Source of the DNA: Favolaschia claudopus
Taxonomy: Eukaryota; Basidiomycota; Agaricomycetes; Agaricales; Mycenaceae
Direction of reading: 5' to 3'
Length of the DNA: 64,000 nt
NCBI GenBank assembly: GCA_037176885.1
Contig: JAWWNJ010000050.1
Location: forward strand, 806,001 to 870,000
A program made the translations under genes and the position numbers. The notes beneath the pieces were generated by a model. The model was not told where the DNA came from, did no database searches, and saw only the letters and a program-made list of their open reading frames with translations. Positions 22,277 through 32,250 of this stretch are shown here, piece after piece; the first letter of the stretch is position 1; every line of letters starts with the position of its first letter.

Positions 22277-22458
22277 TTCGAGTTCCGGCACACAGGGATC
22301 AAGAGAGAACTGGTGTAAGTACTAAATTGACCAAGGGAAAAGCTACTACAACAAGAACTAAACTACTTATACAGGAAAATCGAGGCTGTGTGCGTGGAGT
22401 CATGGGGACAACACGGGCAGATCTCGCCGTGAGCGGATGCGAACGCCGATCCGTCACA
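22277..22458 (-). repeat. LTR-like direct repeat, right (5') copy
   Basis: 182-bp partner of the left copy. Next to it, inside the element, the minus strand reads GTGCCGGAACTCGAACC, which resembles the complement of a tRNA 3' half and could be the primer-binding site. The gag ATG follows about 70 bp downstream. Confidence 0.6.
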
Positions 22459-22471
22459 CTCAACCTCAACA

Positions 22472-22742
22472 ATGCCAAAGGCTGCTTCGGACGACGACGA
22501 CCCCGCTCTCCCTTTCCCTGGAAACTACTCGGAGAATGGTTTCACCATCCAATATATTCGGCTGTAGGTCTTTGCATCGTTAATCTTATTCATCTTTCTT
22601 ACTCTTGATTGTCTAGGGCCAAACTTACGAACCCGCAGCTCAGCGAGCACTGCAAGACCTTCCGGCTGTCATTTACGGGAAACAAGACAGCTCTGACCAA
22701 TCGTTTGAGAGCATTCAGTGGGGATCATGCTCAGTGGGACAG
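22472..22742 (+). pseudogene. SAP-domain protein, 5' exons only
   Basis: Exon 1 (22,472-22,563) begins MPKAASDDDDPALPFPGNYS. A 53-nt intron (GTAGGT to CTAG) joins in phase 2 to exon 2 (22,617-22,742). Exon 2 encodes LTNPQLSEHCKTFRLSFTGN and KTALTNRLRAF, a SAP helix-turn-helix of the kind that binds AT-rich DNA. Mushroom genomes carry many such small SAP genes near transposons. Coding ends at a GTGCGT donor inside a 27-bp palindrome (22,741-22,767), 30 bp before a MITE. No convincing downstream exon was found. The ATG lies 14 bp beyond the gypsy LTR-like repeat, so the original promoter has been replaced or the gene depends on the repeat. Confidence 0.55.
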
Positions 22743-22774
22743 GTGCGTCCCTTTAAGGGACGCACCTGTACATA

Positions 22775-23155
22775 CAGTGGCGGCAAAATCTGATGTCACC
22801 CCCAGAAAAGGAAATTCTCATCAATTCAGCTCGTTTTCTTTTCTGTGCCCTGTTTTCTGTGGTCGGACCTTTCACAGTGCGTTAAAACATAGATTCAAAA
22901 CACATGCACCCTTTTCCATCTTAGGATACCTCGAAAATTGACACTTTTTTGGGCAAGGTTTTCCAACCAATCTTTGGCCCAGTCCTCCTCAATGAATGTA
23001 CCTATCTTTCTCAATCTTCCTTCCACAGGCAGTGTATTTGCCGTGCCAATGGATCTATGCCCTTGTCGTCCCAGACGGCGATGGCAAGGGCAGATTAGAG
23101 GCGATTTGATGAAAATTTCTCTTTTTGGGGGTGACATCAGATTTTGCCGCCACTG
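22775..23155. mobile_element. Tc1/mariner-like MITE
   Basis: 381 bp with inverted ends CAGTGGCGGCAAAATCTGAT continuing for about 50 bp (right end ATCAGATTTTGCCGCCACTG) and TA on both sides. CAGT-ended repeats and a TA duplication are typical of Tc1/mariner relatives. No transposase ORF. A second, unpaired right end (TTGATCTTGCCGCAACTG, then TA) occurs at about 23,187-23,206, so it may have jumped into an older relative. Confidence 0.88.
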
Positions 23156-23234
23156 TATGCGCCAAATATGTCACGTGACGTCACTTTTGATCTTGCCGCA
23201 ACTGTACATTCCTCGACACTGTTTCCTGATTTCT

Positions 23235-24085
23235 TCAGAATATTGTTTCTGCTATCTCGTCCTTTGCTACGACAGTCGTGGGGTGACACAGCGCCTGAAG
23301 TACACGCCACTGGTTAAGCAGCTCAACACAGAACGCAAGGCGGAGGATGAACAACTGGCCGCCATTGCTCTTCGTGAACTTACACCGCAGCAATTGACCT
23401 ATCACAAAGGGAGCCAATATCACGTCATGCGGAAACCAGCAAAAGTCGCAGCATTGTACCGCAAGTTGAAGGGAGTGACGGTGGAGGGTTTCGAGGATGA
23501 GAGCTTTAACTTTTGCTATCTCGGGCGGGTTATTGAACAGATAAAGCTTGAGCAGCGTCTCCTGCATCACATTTAGCTAGATCAATACATTGCTTTGAGA
23601 AATTACCTGAGTGATTGCTCGCGCACTTGTTGCTGTTTCTTCGACGCGTACCTGCGAGAGGTCAGTCCACACATTCTGGAATAGCAGGCAGGATACCTAG
23701 TACTAACCTTGCGACGACGTAAACTGGTCATATATGTTGCAACCGTCTCCGAAACAGAGGGATTCCCAATCATTCTTCCCGTTACCTCGCTTTCATGCCA
23801 CGGGAGAGAACCCAGACCATACAAGCGTCCAAATGCGTAAGTCATGGCTGCACGCAGCTTCTGTGCATGGTTATAGCTTGCTCGCGGGATTGTATGGTGC
23901 TTCTCTGTGCCGTCGAGATCTTGTTCATCACATCTAAATTGTGGTCAAGTAAGTAAATGATATAAATCCGCTGAATCGTTTACTGACTCGTGCATAATCC
24001 AGGCACAAATGCAGACTGGGACCGCCGCATTCGGGGTTTTACTGAAAAACGGGTCATCCTCTTTGATTAGCTTATTCTTTTTCAG
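23235..24085 (-). pseudogene. Crypton-like tyrosine-recombinase-family gene, partial
   Basis: Four exons can be joined in phase. An incomplete first piece ends at 23,988 (DDPFFSKTPNAAVPVCICAW). Then come 23,933-23,708 (DGTEKHHTIPRASYNHAQKL, MTYAFGRLYGLGSLPWHESE, GRMIGNPSVSETVATYMTSL), 23,651-23,607 (VRVEETATSARAIT) and 23,561 onward (ETLLKLYLFNNPPEIAKVKA). This is the N-terminal DNA-binding part of the large Agaricomycete proteins related to Crypton/phage-type tyrosine recombinases. The catalytic R-H-R-Y part is not seen. The 5' end is cut off near 24,090, where a truncated MITE begins, and the 3' end fades before 23,235. The family call relies on remembered similarity. Confidence 0.5.
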
Positions 24086-24099
24086 AAATTGTAGGCTTT

Positions 24100-24277
24100 A
24101 TATACAAATTTTTGGGGTCAAATTTTTTTGATTTTGAGTTTTCGGGAAATCGGCTCGTGCAAACCCATTCTTCAGGTCCATAACATCATCTTTACGCAAA
24201 AAACTAGCCGCGTGTGCATGTGTCACACCTTCCTTAAATGGAAGATCAAATTTGTCGACTTTGCGTGTCCGGCACTG
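24100..24277 (-). mobile_element. Tc1/mariner-like MITE, truncated relative of 61,813-62,477
   Basis: The right end (GTCGACTTTGCGTGTCCGGC, then ACTG and TA) and about 170 bp inward match the left part of the 61.8-kb element in reverse orientation, including the A-run and GAAATCGGCTCGTGCAAA. The other end is missing. It abuts the broken Crypton-like gene. Confidence 0.8.
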
Positions 24278-24313
24278 TAAAAAGTGAGATTCTGCCCTGA
24301 AACTTTGGGAAGA

Positions 24314-24451
24314 GGCTCCATTCGGTTGCGTCACTTTGGAGCACTTGACGTCACTTAAGAGTATTTCTCACCAAAAGTTTGGCGTGGAATTTTTCCCAAG
24401 TGCTCCAAAGTGACGCTAAGTGACGCTAAGACGCGACAGCCGAATGGAGCC
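24314..24451. mobile_element. Harbinger-like MITE, small copy
   Basis: 138 bp with ends GGCTCCATTCGG / CCGAATGGAGCC. It is the reverse-orientation relative of the element at 50,541-50,801. TTA follows the right end but the left flank is AGA, so the duplication is not preserved. Confidence 0.8.
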
Positions 24452-24532
24452 TTAAGGTGTGCTAATCAAATTTCTACCACGAAAAATCCCGCCTAAATCA
24501 GAGCAGGAGCAGCGGATTTCCGTTTTAGGTTG

Positions 24533-24622
24533 TCAACTCGAGTCCGACTCGAGTTGACACTCGGCCGAACTCGATCCGACCGAGTTGTCCCTTTTTCGAG
24601 TCGAGTCGGATCACGACTCGAG
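24533..24622. repeat. CGAGT palindrome cluster
   Basis: Contains the inverted repeat GTCAACTCGAGTC / GACTCGAGTTGAC around a single C, followed by several TCGAGTCGAGTCGG-type units. It is a dense cluster of self-complementary words of unknown role. Confidence 0.6.
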
Positions 24623-24636
24623 TTAGGTGGCAACAC

Positions 24637-25165
24637 TGGTGGGGGACGTGACTTCGTGACAAACTTTTACGGTGAACATTGTGACGCTAATAACTCGTGT
24701 GACAGTCACCCAAATTTCTTGATATTGCATAAATGGCTTCCTTTTGAAGAGTAGAAGAGATTGTATGGAGCAGATTTACTCCCCATTGACTTTCGTGATT
24801 TTGACCACAAATTTGGCCATCCTAAAGGGGAAATTGAATCCGAAATGGCTCTGCCGGGGGCAATTTGATGGCCCATCAATACCCAATATGCCCTCAAAGA
24901 GTAGTGATTTGAGTATTGGGTCCAAAACAAACTTATAAGAGCTACTGGAAATCTCAAAAGCTCTCCCAAGTTTTACGCTCAACGGTACTTCCCCCCCTTG
25001 AAAACCTGTTTCTCCGGCAAAAAATTTGGCCATTTCCCATCAAAAAGTTCCTACGGTCCAAAATTTTGGAAAACACCCACTCTTGGGTATTTCGAGTTGA
25101 TCTGGCCAGGTTTCAGGTCAAAATTCCAAAAATTCCGGTCTGACATGAAGTCACGTCCCCCACCA
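24637..25165. mobile_element. inverted-repeat element with ACTTCGTGACA ends
   Basis: Ends TGGTGGGGGACGTGACTTCG and the reverse complement (CATGAAGTCACGTCCCCCACCA). The inner part of the end is shared with the 13,031-13,611 element. About 530 bp, no significant ORF. The flanking duplication is not clear. Confidence 0.65.
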
Positions 25166-27125
25166 TAGTTAGATTTGAGGCTGAAATCCAACTACGTCAT
25201 CGCTTGCGGTGACATGTACAAGTCGCGCTCTACTTGGAGATGTAAATGCTGAGTTTTCTATTTGATTCCAGCCATTATAATTACTTGAATGTTGTGTGAA
25301 GCTACAGTGGCGGCGGGGCGGGACTGCGTCGGCGACACGTTCAGCGCTCGCAACGGACTTGTAGATTGCGAACAAGTCGTCTGACGGCGTGTGATGCATC
25401 TGATGCCCGAGATCCGAGGCCACGTGCCTGGCAACCAGCGTTGGGGAGTAGACAATGTATTATGTAACGAGAGAGAATCTGTGCCTAGAAATCCGAGACA
25501 GAACACATGCACTGGGGGCCGCTTCCACTTCTCCGTCTTCATGCTGCGGATCTCAATGATACTTGCTTGTGAAGCGCGGCCGCGCGGAGTCGCCAATGGG
25601 GGGCTGTCGAGTAACTGTCGAAGACTTGGTGGGGCACGCGCGTAAGACGAGGAGCGGTGTACCACTTCAGTTGAGATAAGCAACATCCGCGCGGAATATT
25701 GATATGTAGGACGTACCGCAATCTGGCGTCTCCCCTGCATCAGGAAAAACTCTCAGGGCCGTAGTCACCCGCTTAGATATATTGCCCGCTGTAGTAGCTG
25801 TAGTCAACGTAGTTCAAATGGGATCTATATTGAACTACGTAGTCAATATAGCACCAGGGGACCACTATGATGGTCAATATACTGTGCCCACAAACTTTTG
25901 TAGTAAAGTCTACTCCGACAATGGATCCTACAGCATCACAGCCCCGACGAAAAAAAAAAGATGAAAACCACTCAACATTTAATTGTCCCCCAATTCCCAG
26001 GTAGCTAAGCCCATTGAGAGCCGCACAGCATATGAACCGAACTCCACCATTGACGGTGGCAACGATGAACAACTAGATTGAATTTAGTCTTTGACTAGGT
26101 ATCGAGGGCGCCGGGCAATAGGTACTGATTGAGCGGTGTTGCGAGATGTGGTGGTATAGTTGAGGGAGCAAGCAGGAGTGAGCAAATTGAGCAGACGGCG
26201 GGGTGCGGACTTGCGAGCAACGCAAGCATACATCAGTAAAACTATAGGTTTTACTCTGAGGTCTTTGAGGACTTTGCAGAGTTCCCAAAGACCTCAAAGG
26301 CTCAAAGACCTAAAAAATCTCAGAGTTCAAGGTCTTTACAACGAAGGTTCAACTAACCCTATAAAGACCTGACATCTCGGCAGAGTTCTGACAGCACTTT
26401 ACGAAGTACTTCGTCCACTTTCAAGAGTTGCTCGAAGACCAGTCAAGAACGCGCGGAAACATCCAAAAATGATCAAAAACACGTTTATTTCAGTAGCTGC
26501 GCGAGTACAAAATAATCAATATAAAGATTGAAGCACAACTACGTGACTCTACGAATTTTGAAACCGATAATCAGCACTGTTCTCCGGTATGAGGCGTTAG
26601 TCATCGATGGATTGTAGAAAGAAACAGAGCTCACCTGTACTGTACAACACCACCCATCAGATATGCCCTACTGCTGATAATGTCGACGGCCATTCAAGAC
26701 TTGGGTGGTTTTAATGAGCTTGAGTGGTATTGATGAGGTGCGATAGAGCAGAGGGTTTTGACATTTGCGATGTCTTGAATGTATGCACCTTGAATTCGCG
26801 ACATTGGAATCCGAGATGATGGGCGCTTGAGGCGTTGGGGTGAACGGAGAGCATGATAGATAAGGCGAATGCCAGGCCGAGAGGAAGCCGCGGGGAGAGG
26901 ATGTTTGAGGATATGAGACTAGCAGGCAAGTGGAGTTGAGTGTGCTTGACGGTTGTTTGAGAGGCGGGGACTTGCTTCCAACGAACGACTTGATCCTTCT
27001 GAGAGTGGGAGGCATGTTGAAGGACAGCGTAAGTAACGAGTAGGCTGTGCCTCATAGGGAGAAGGGAAAGAGAGGGGGGAGGGGGGGGGAGGCAAAGGCG
27101 GGGCGACGTAGGGGCGACGAGGACC
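25166..27125. other. no confident gene
   Basis: A 160-codon minus frame at 25,258-25,740 (LRQLLDSPPLATPRGRASQA, then IIEIRSMKTEKWKRPPVHVF) has protein-like composition but no family I recognise. At 26,235-26,345 lies a local inverted repeat built of AAAGACCTCAAAG/CTTTGAGG words. A 114-codon minus frame at 26,711-27,055 is probably fortuitous. Confidence 0.3.
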
Positions 27126-27525
27126 CCGGTTTATCCCTTTGAAGGCTAGGTCCCAACGTCGACTGATTTGCCAATTTTTGTCCGGACGTGTCTGGGACCC
27201 AGAATTTGTTTTTTGTCCGGCCTGACGTAACGTGCCAAACAAGGCAAATTTCTATTCCCACGACGGTAAAAAGTTTCCCCGCAACTACCGTTTCTGGCGA
27301 TTTCCGTCCCAATTGGCGTCGTTGAACACAATTGGAGGGGACACAGATTTTCTCCCGCCTATTTCGGCCTACCCAACCCTCGCAATTGGAGGAATTTTGT
27401 CCGGACGAGAACCTAGCCAACCCGGCCGCCAGGGTGCATTTTTGTCCGGTTGGGACCTAGGTTTCGAGGCCAAAATCATCGATTTTTGTCCGGACCGTGG
27501 GCTACCCTTTGAAGGGATAAACCGG
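27126..27525. mobile_element. inverted-repeat element with TTTTGTCCGG motifs
   Basis: Ends CCGGTTTATCCCTTTGAAGG and CCTTTGAAGGGATAAACCGG. Inside, the word TTTTGTCCGG occurs at least five times, spread along the element like subterminal protein-binding sites. No ORF and no clear target duplication. Confidence 0.7.
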
Positions 27526-27924
27526 CTTATGAATTATGTCTGTGGAGAGCCGGCGGAATTCAAGTTTTCAAGTTGCAAAAAGAGAAGAGAAAGAGAGAGA
27601 AAGGGGAGAGACTCACTATGTATCTGAGACTCTGTTTCCAAGAAATCGGCGCGTCAAAGTCGCTGTAGCACTTTCCAGAGCGATCACAATCTTGATTAGG
27701 CAGATCAGAGGAATCCAAAATATGGTAAGAGGTATGTCCTTTCGGAGCAACTGCCTCCTTGGGACATACTCTCAGCCAATCAAATTCAATATTTCCTCGG
27801 AAGTTTCCTCGGCCGTTCCCACAGTTAGTCCGAAAAGGCCGATGAACCATGAATTCACGTTGAATTCAACTTGAAAATTGGCTTCAGATACTCTCACAAA
27901 CATGCTCTGACGCTTTATTCGTGA

Positions 27925-27957
27925 GGTTAGGGTTAGGGTTAGGGTTAGGTTAGGGTT
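27925..27957 (+). repeat. interstitial telomere-like tract
   Basis: About 33 bp of TTAGGG units (four perfect plus one TTAGG). TTAGGG is the usual basidiomycete telomere repeat. It is flanked on both sides by ordinary repeat-rich DNA, so it is not a chromosome end in this assembly. Confidence 0.9.
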
Positions 27958-28305
27958 AAAGACAGTATAGCAATACATCAGGCACAATTTCTTCGAGTTC
28001 TTGGGCTCGACACTAAAAACACATGCAAACCTCAAAGCTCAGTTGACCGCCGGCAGCAAGTTCAAGTATTCTGCTCTCCAAGGTGGCGGTTAAGGTGCAC
28101 GATTTAGGCTTAAATGAGACTGGTAAACTATTCGGACTCCAATGCGCTGTCCTCAGGCTCTCAACTAGGCACCCAAATGAGTTTCTAAACCAGCAATATT
28201 GCTTTCAGAAAAGTTGAAGACAACGATGTCTTGCTCCCCCTCATTCCGAGCACGAAGCGACACAGGTGCGCTGTTGTTGTAAGATCGAAATTTCGAAAGC
28301 AGGTA

Positions 28306-28990
28306 CAGTGGTGGCAAATAGAAATTGCCGTGGCTTTTTGGTAAAAATCTCGATGTATACTTCAACGAATGACCTCAAAGAAGATGTAGAGATGAGTATG
28401 TGATACTTCTGTACCTCTTAGAACACTCAGCAATATATCATGCACTGACAGTGCATCAATAATGGATGGTTTTCGTACTTTGCCATATCCAGAAAAACAC
28501 AATGTACCCTCAGCAAAAAAAGTGTCATAATAGGATAAAAGTACTTGAAAAACAATGCTAGTTCTCACTTTGATTGACTGGAATTGATCGTCATTTGAGC
28601 TCACAACAGCCGCTCGAAGTAGGTCATTTTAGCTATTTTCTCTGCATTTTCAGCTATTTTGTGTGAAAATAGCCAACTCTGAGCGGTTGTTGTGAGCTCA
28701 AATGAGGGTCAATTCCATTCAACAAAAGTAGAGACTAGGACTGTTTTTCAAGTACTTTCATCCTATTGTGACACTTTTTTGCTGAGGATACATTGAGTCT
28801 TTCCAGATATGGCAATAATAAGAAACTGTCCTGTTATTGATGCATTGTCAGGGCGTAATATATAACTGAGTGTTCTAAGCAGTACAGAGATATCATATAT
28901 TTATCTCTACGTTTTATTTCAGGTCATTCGGTGAAGTATACAGCAAGATTCTGGCCAAAAAGCCACGGCAATTTCTATTTGCCACCACTG
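28306..28990. mobile_element. TA-flanked foldback element, complete copy
   Basis: 685 bp that is nearly one long palindrome. The ends are CAGTGGTGGCAAATAGAAAT and its complement, the arms continue for some 300 bp, and the centre is GAGCTCACAACAGCCGCTC...GAGCGGTTGTTGTGAGCTC. TA flanks each end. The open frames within are products of the symmetry. A second copy, cut off at its right end, is at 54,330-54,872. Confidence 0.9.
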
Positions 28991-29363
28991 TAAGTAGAGC
29001 GCGACGCGACGAGGTAAGAGACGGGTCCATGGAACTAGCAGATCGTTAGATGGGTAGATGAAACTGGAGGGGCACACACGTGAAGAGGAGGTCGCCGGTG
29101 GAGCGGTGGTCGTTGTGATAGAAGCTGGTGGTTGTTGAGCAAGTTAGACGAATAGAGTAACATGATACTTACCGATGTAACGGTTGCCCTCATTTGAATA
29201 CCAAATATTCGCCTCGAGGGTCACCAACGGTTCTATTTTCATGGTTTATGGTTAGCGTTGCCAGAAGGGCCATTGAGCAACATGCCGCACCGGTATTTGA
29301 ATGAACAGTGTCTGTTGCCGAACTGTAAGACGCAGCACAGACAACGGTATTTGGGAAACATAC

Positions 29364-29568
29364 CCGAAGTGCTAGCTGCATTTTCTGCCTCAGCCAAGCG
29401 AGAATCAGGGCTATCTCTTGCGCGTTGACCTGAGCGGCGACCTGCGTGAAGGAGATCGAGGTCGTCGAGACCATTGTCAGCGAATGGAAGTCCGAGCTCC
29501 GCAATGGACAACTGAAACTCTGATTCATCGGGGACACTCTCAATGGTGACACGAGTGGAGGGCGGCAT
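29364..29568 (-). CDS. possible first exon resembling transposase-associated leader
   Basis: MPPSTRVTIESVPDESEFQL, then IAELGLPFADNGLDDLDLLH, followed by an acidic/arginine-rich stretch and a GTATGT donor at 29,363. The opening is reminiscent of the N termini of mushroom Plavaka/KDZ-associated proteins. I find no matching further exons, so it is either an orphan fragment or chance. Confidence 0.22.
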
Positions 29569-29674
29569 GAGCAGGAGGACAAGGATTGTGGTGGTGGTGA
29601 GGTGGTGAGGTGGCGACGTTTCACAAGAAGAGTTTACAAAAAAGAAGTGCTTAATTTGTGGGGAATAGTTAAGT

Positions 29675-29731
29675 TGCCTATGCACACTTTCCGTGTCCCC
29701 CGGGGACAGAAAAAGTGTGCATAGGCATTCT
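29675..29731. repeat. 57-bp near-perfect palindrome
   Basis: Arms TGCCTATGCACACTTT / AAAGTGTGCATAGGCA around a GC-rich centre (GTCCCCCGGGGAC). It can form a long hairpin in RNA or a cruciform in DNA. No terminator or small-RNA role can be shown. Confidence 0.85.
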
Positions 29732-31043
29732 AACAGGTATCCGAGGCCTAAAAGCTATCTACACCTTCCCGCGTACCCCTGTAGAAGTGGAGACTGCGTC
29801 AGTCATGATGCGCAAGGTGTGGAGTCTGCATGATGCTTACCAGTGACACTGACAGTCAGCGAGAGCTCGATTCCGAGCAAAGGGACAGCATTGCAAGTGT
29901 ACAACACTCACAATGCCCTTGAGCAGGCTGAGTTCAGGTGAATAGAAACAGAGTGGGTTGAGGGACGAGACATACCTCTTGAACATGAGATTTTTTCATC
30001 AGATTCTGGAATAGGTACGATGGCGACGACAACGCATTCAAACAGCGCGCCGTGTGTGCGAGTGGAGTCTCACAGTGACAGGACACGTGCTAGAGAAGTG
30101 CGTCAGATGAATGTGAGAGTGGGGAACAGAAATTAAGGCATACCTGTTACCGGCGAGAAACTGGGCAACGCCAACGCGTTTCGAGCGTGTGAGCTTGAGG
30201 AGTCGCTGGGGGTGATGTCTAGCATGAGAGAGGAAAGTTAGCAAACGACTCTAGACCAAGAGAAATACATACTGTTTGATATCCACCCATTTCCGACAAA
30301 ACCTAATGCGGCCCGGACGCGTTTCGCGCAATAGCGACATTCTGCACGCATAGAAAGGTGGGGGGGACCTACAGGATCATGAGAGACAGTTAGTTCATGG
30401 TAAAACTCGAAAAAAATGAGGGAGATACTTGCCAAGTGAGTGGAATAGTAAATTCAAGCCGGTGCTGATCAAGGACGGCCCCGGCCTCAGTGTATTTTGA
30501 CTCAGATTGCATATCGTATGTTCTAGAGAGCTTAGGAGAGCCTTAACGAACGCCGAGCACCCTTTGTTCATGCAAAAAGACGGAGATTTGCCGAAGATAG
30601 GTGGACTTGAAGTTGGACTTGCAGTTTGCATTCCTGGCCAGTTGAGCTTCAAAGAGTGTTGCCAGCTAAGTATCTAATTACTGGGAATGTTCTAGTGGCT
30701 GAGCTCCTCAAGCCACTGCTAGAACGGAATTATTTGCCTCACAGTATGCATACAGTACCCCAAACATATATATGAGGCTCAGAGGGCCACCAGTATGCTC
30801 AGAGGTATTGAAAGTCGGAGCAGTTGCCTGATTTAGCAGAGTTTCCCAATTTGGCAGGGTTTCCAAATGGAGTGTATTTCAAACTCCGCAGTGATCGATG
30901 TCGCTCCTCCACGGGACCCCTTACATAACAAATCCGTGACTAGTTCCGGCAAGCGAAAATAGCGAGGACAAGCGAACACGTATTGATCACGTGGCCCAAC
31001 ACCGCCAAAGTAACTTCCAGAGCTACTAAGTAGGTATCTGTGC
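29732..31043. other. noncoding stretch
   Basis: Only short frames. Some minus-strand pieces between 30,000 and 30,660 have intron-like GTAAG/CAG borders, but no protein family is evident. It ends just upstream of the bZIP gene; no TATA box is evident near 31,000. Confidence 0.35.
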
Positions 31044-31556
31044 ATGGAGCCAGCAGCTGGGAACACCAGCTTCGGTAAGCGCGTGAAATCTTGCTTTTCT
31101 CAAATCTCACCCGGTTTCGCTGGAACAGAGCATTCCGCTGGAAAACAGATCAACTCGAACAAGAAAGCCGCGCGCGATCACAAGAACCGTGTCGCTGCCC
31201 AGCTGTCCCGAGCTCGACAGAAAGCACACCTGGAGCAGTTATTGCACCGCAAGAAGTTGCTCATCGAAGGAATCACCGATTTCCCGTTCGCTCAGGCCGT
31301 GCAAGCGAAGTTGGGGATCGATGTGGGGACTTCTCAATCAGTTCAGGAGTTGATGTCCGATTTTTCGAAACTCGCAAAGACGCGTCGGCAACTGCAGCAA
31401 ACCAATAACGAACTGAAGCAGAGTCTCCGAGGCTGCCGTCCGCTTTTGAATAGCTTGTCATTGGTGACACCTTTATTGGATCTCGCGCCCACTCCCCCTT
31501 CGAATTGTGATTCGTCCCGCGACCCCAACATTGATCCCAGTCTTTATGAGACATAA
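31044..31556 (+). CDS. bZIP transcription factor
   Basis: The basic region RDHKNRVAAQLSRARQKAHL contains the diagnostic N-x7-R of bZIP proteins (N at KNRVAA, R at SRARQ). It is followed by a leucine-bearing heptad segment (HLEQLLHRKKLLIEGI) and a helical C-terminal part (DFSKLAKTRRQLQQTNNELK). The protein would bind DNA as a dimer in the nucleus. The ATG at 31,044 is followed after about ten codons by a likely 54-nt intron, 31,075-31,128 (GTAAGC...AACAG), whose removal keeps the frame. Read through unspliced the frame is also open (170 codons). The zipper is short and begins directly after the basic region, as in Hac1/XBP1-like or other small fungal bZIPs. It is the most host-like gene in the window. 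The specific subfamily is not determined. Confidence 0.7.
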   Translation: MEPAAGNTSFGKRVKSCFSQISPGFAGTEHSAGKQINSNKKAARDHKNRVAAQLSRARQKAHLEQLLHRKKLLIEGITDFPFAQAVQAKLGIDVGTSQSVQELMSDFSKLAKTRRQLQQTNNELKQSLRGCRPLLNSLSLVTPLLDLAPTPPSNCDSSRDPNIDPSLYET

Positions 31557-32250
31557 GTTACAGTACTTTATGGTGCGCATCACGTAAACACCACAAAACG
31601 GGAACGAAATTCATCAGAGCCTTCCATAGCATTCGGTGTCCGGAGTTTTGACAAGTTTAACCTTTGGATCCATGGGTGTAGCAACAGGTGTTGAGTTATG
31701 CATGTTGAATTGCTCGAGTGATTTGGCAATGTACTGGGATTGGTTCAGAAGAATTGAACCCTCGGTGTGAGGTCGCTAACGAATTCGCCATTTTAAAGCA
31801 GGTTTTTACTGGGATTTTCCTACCTAGCTGCTCAAATACTCAGAAGGGTTATTGGAGGGTACCCACGGTGGACAATTTTCGGCGCGCCTCAAGTCTTCCA
31901 AACTCCAACAGATTTTGCTCTTTAGACATCTAGTATAAATGGGTACCACTCAGAGAACATATAGAACATGCTCAACAAGGTCCATACCCCTTGAATACTA
32001 TACACTTGCACATATCAAGAATATGAGGCGAGTCGCCCTGCCCAATTAGGCATCAAATGCTGGCATCGGCCGAAATCGAACCGTATCGATCTCGGCTACC
32101 GTACTCCCAGTGAGGGAGGGCAAGACAGACCAGGCTGTAGTTGACCTGACCATGACCCCGGGGCAGCGGGGGTCAGATCAATTTGGCCCTCTTCCATAAG
32201 CGGACATCACATTAGTTCTCAAGCTCTCAAGCTCGATTGTGTGCTGGCGG
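31557..32250. other. noncoding stretch
   Basis: No gene recognised. The tract at 32,140-32,190 contains TTGACCTGACC words that recur at 32,690-32,775. Confidence 0.4.

Larger units (their letters stand above)
18661..22458 (-). mobile_element. Ty3/gypsy retrotransposon copy 2, gag-bearing and truncated in pol
   Basis: A minus-strand element flanked by direct repeats (18,661-18,853 and 22,277-22,458). In order it has a 5' repeat, about 70 bp of leader, a long gag ORF, a spacer related to copy 1 and a zinc knuckle. Protease, RT and integrase are missing, so most of pol is deleted. No 5-bp target duplication is visible at the outer ends. It complements copy 1 at 1-2,803, which has PR/RT but no gag. 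Confidence 0.7.

Noticed and set aside
28362..28604. 80-codon minus ORF repeated at 54,386-54,580
   Set aside because: Repeated only because the foldback element is repeated; it lies within palindromic arms and has no protein features.
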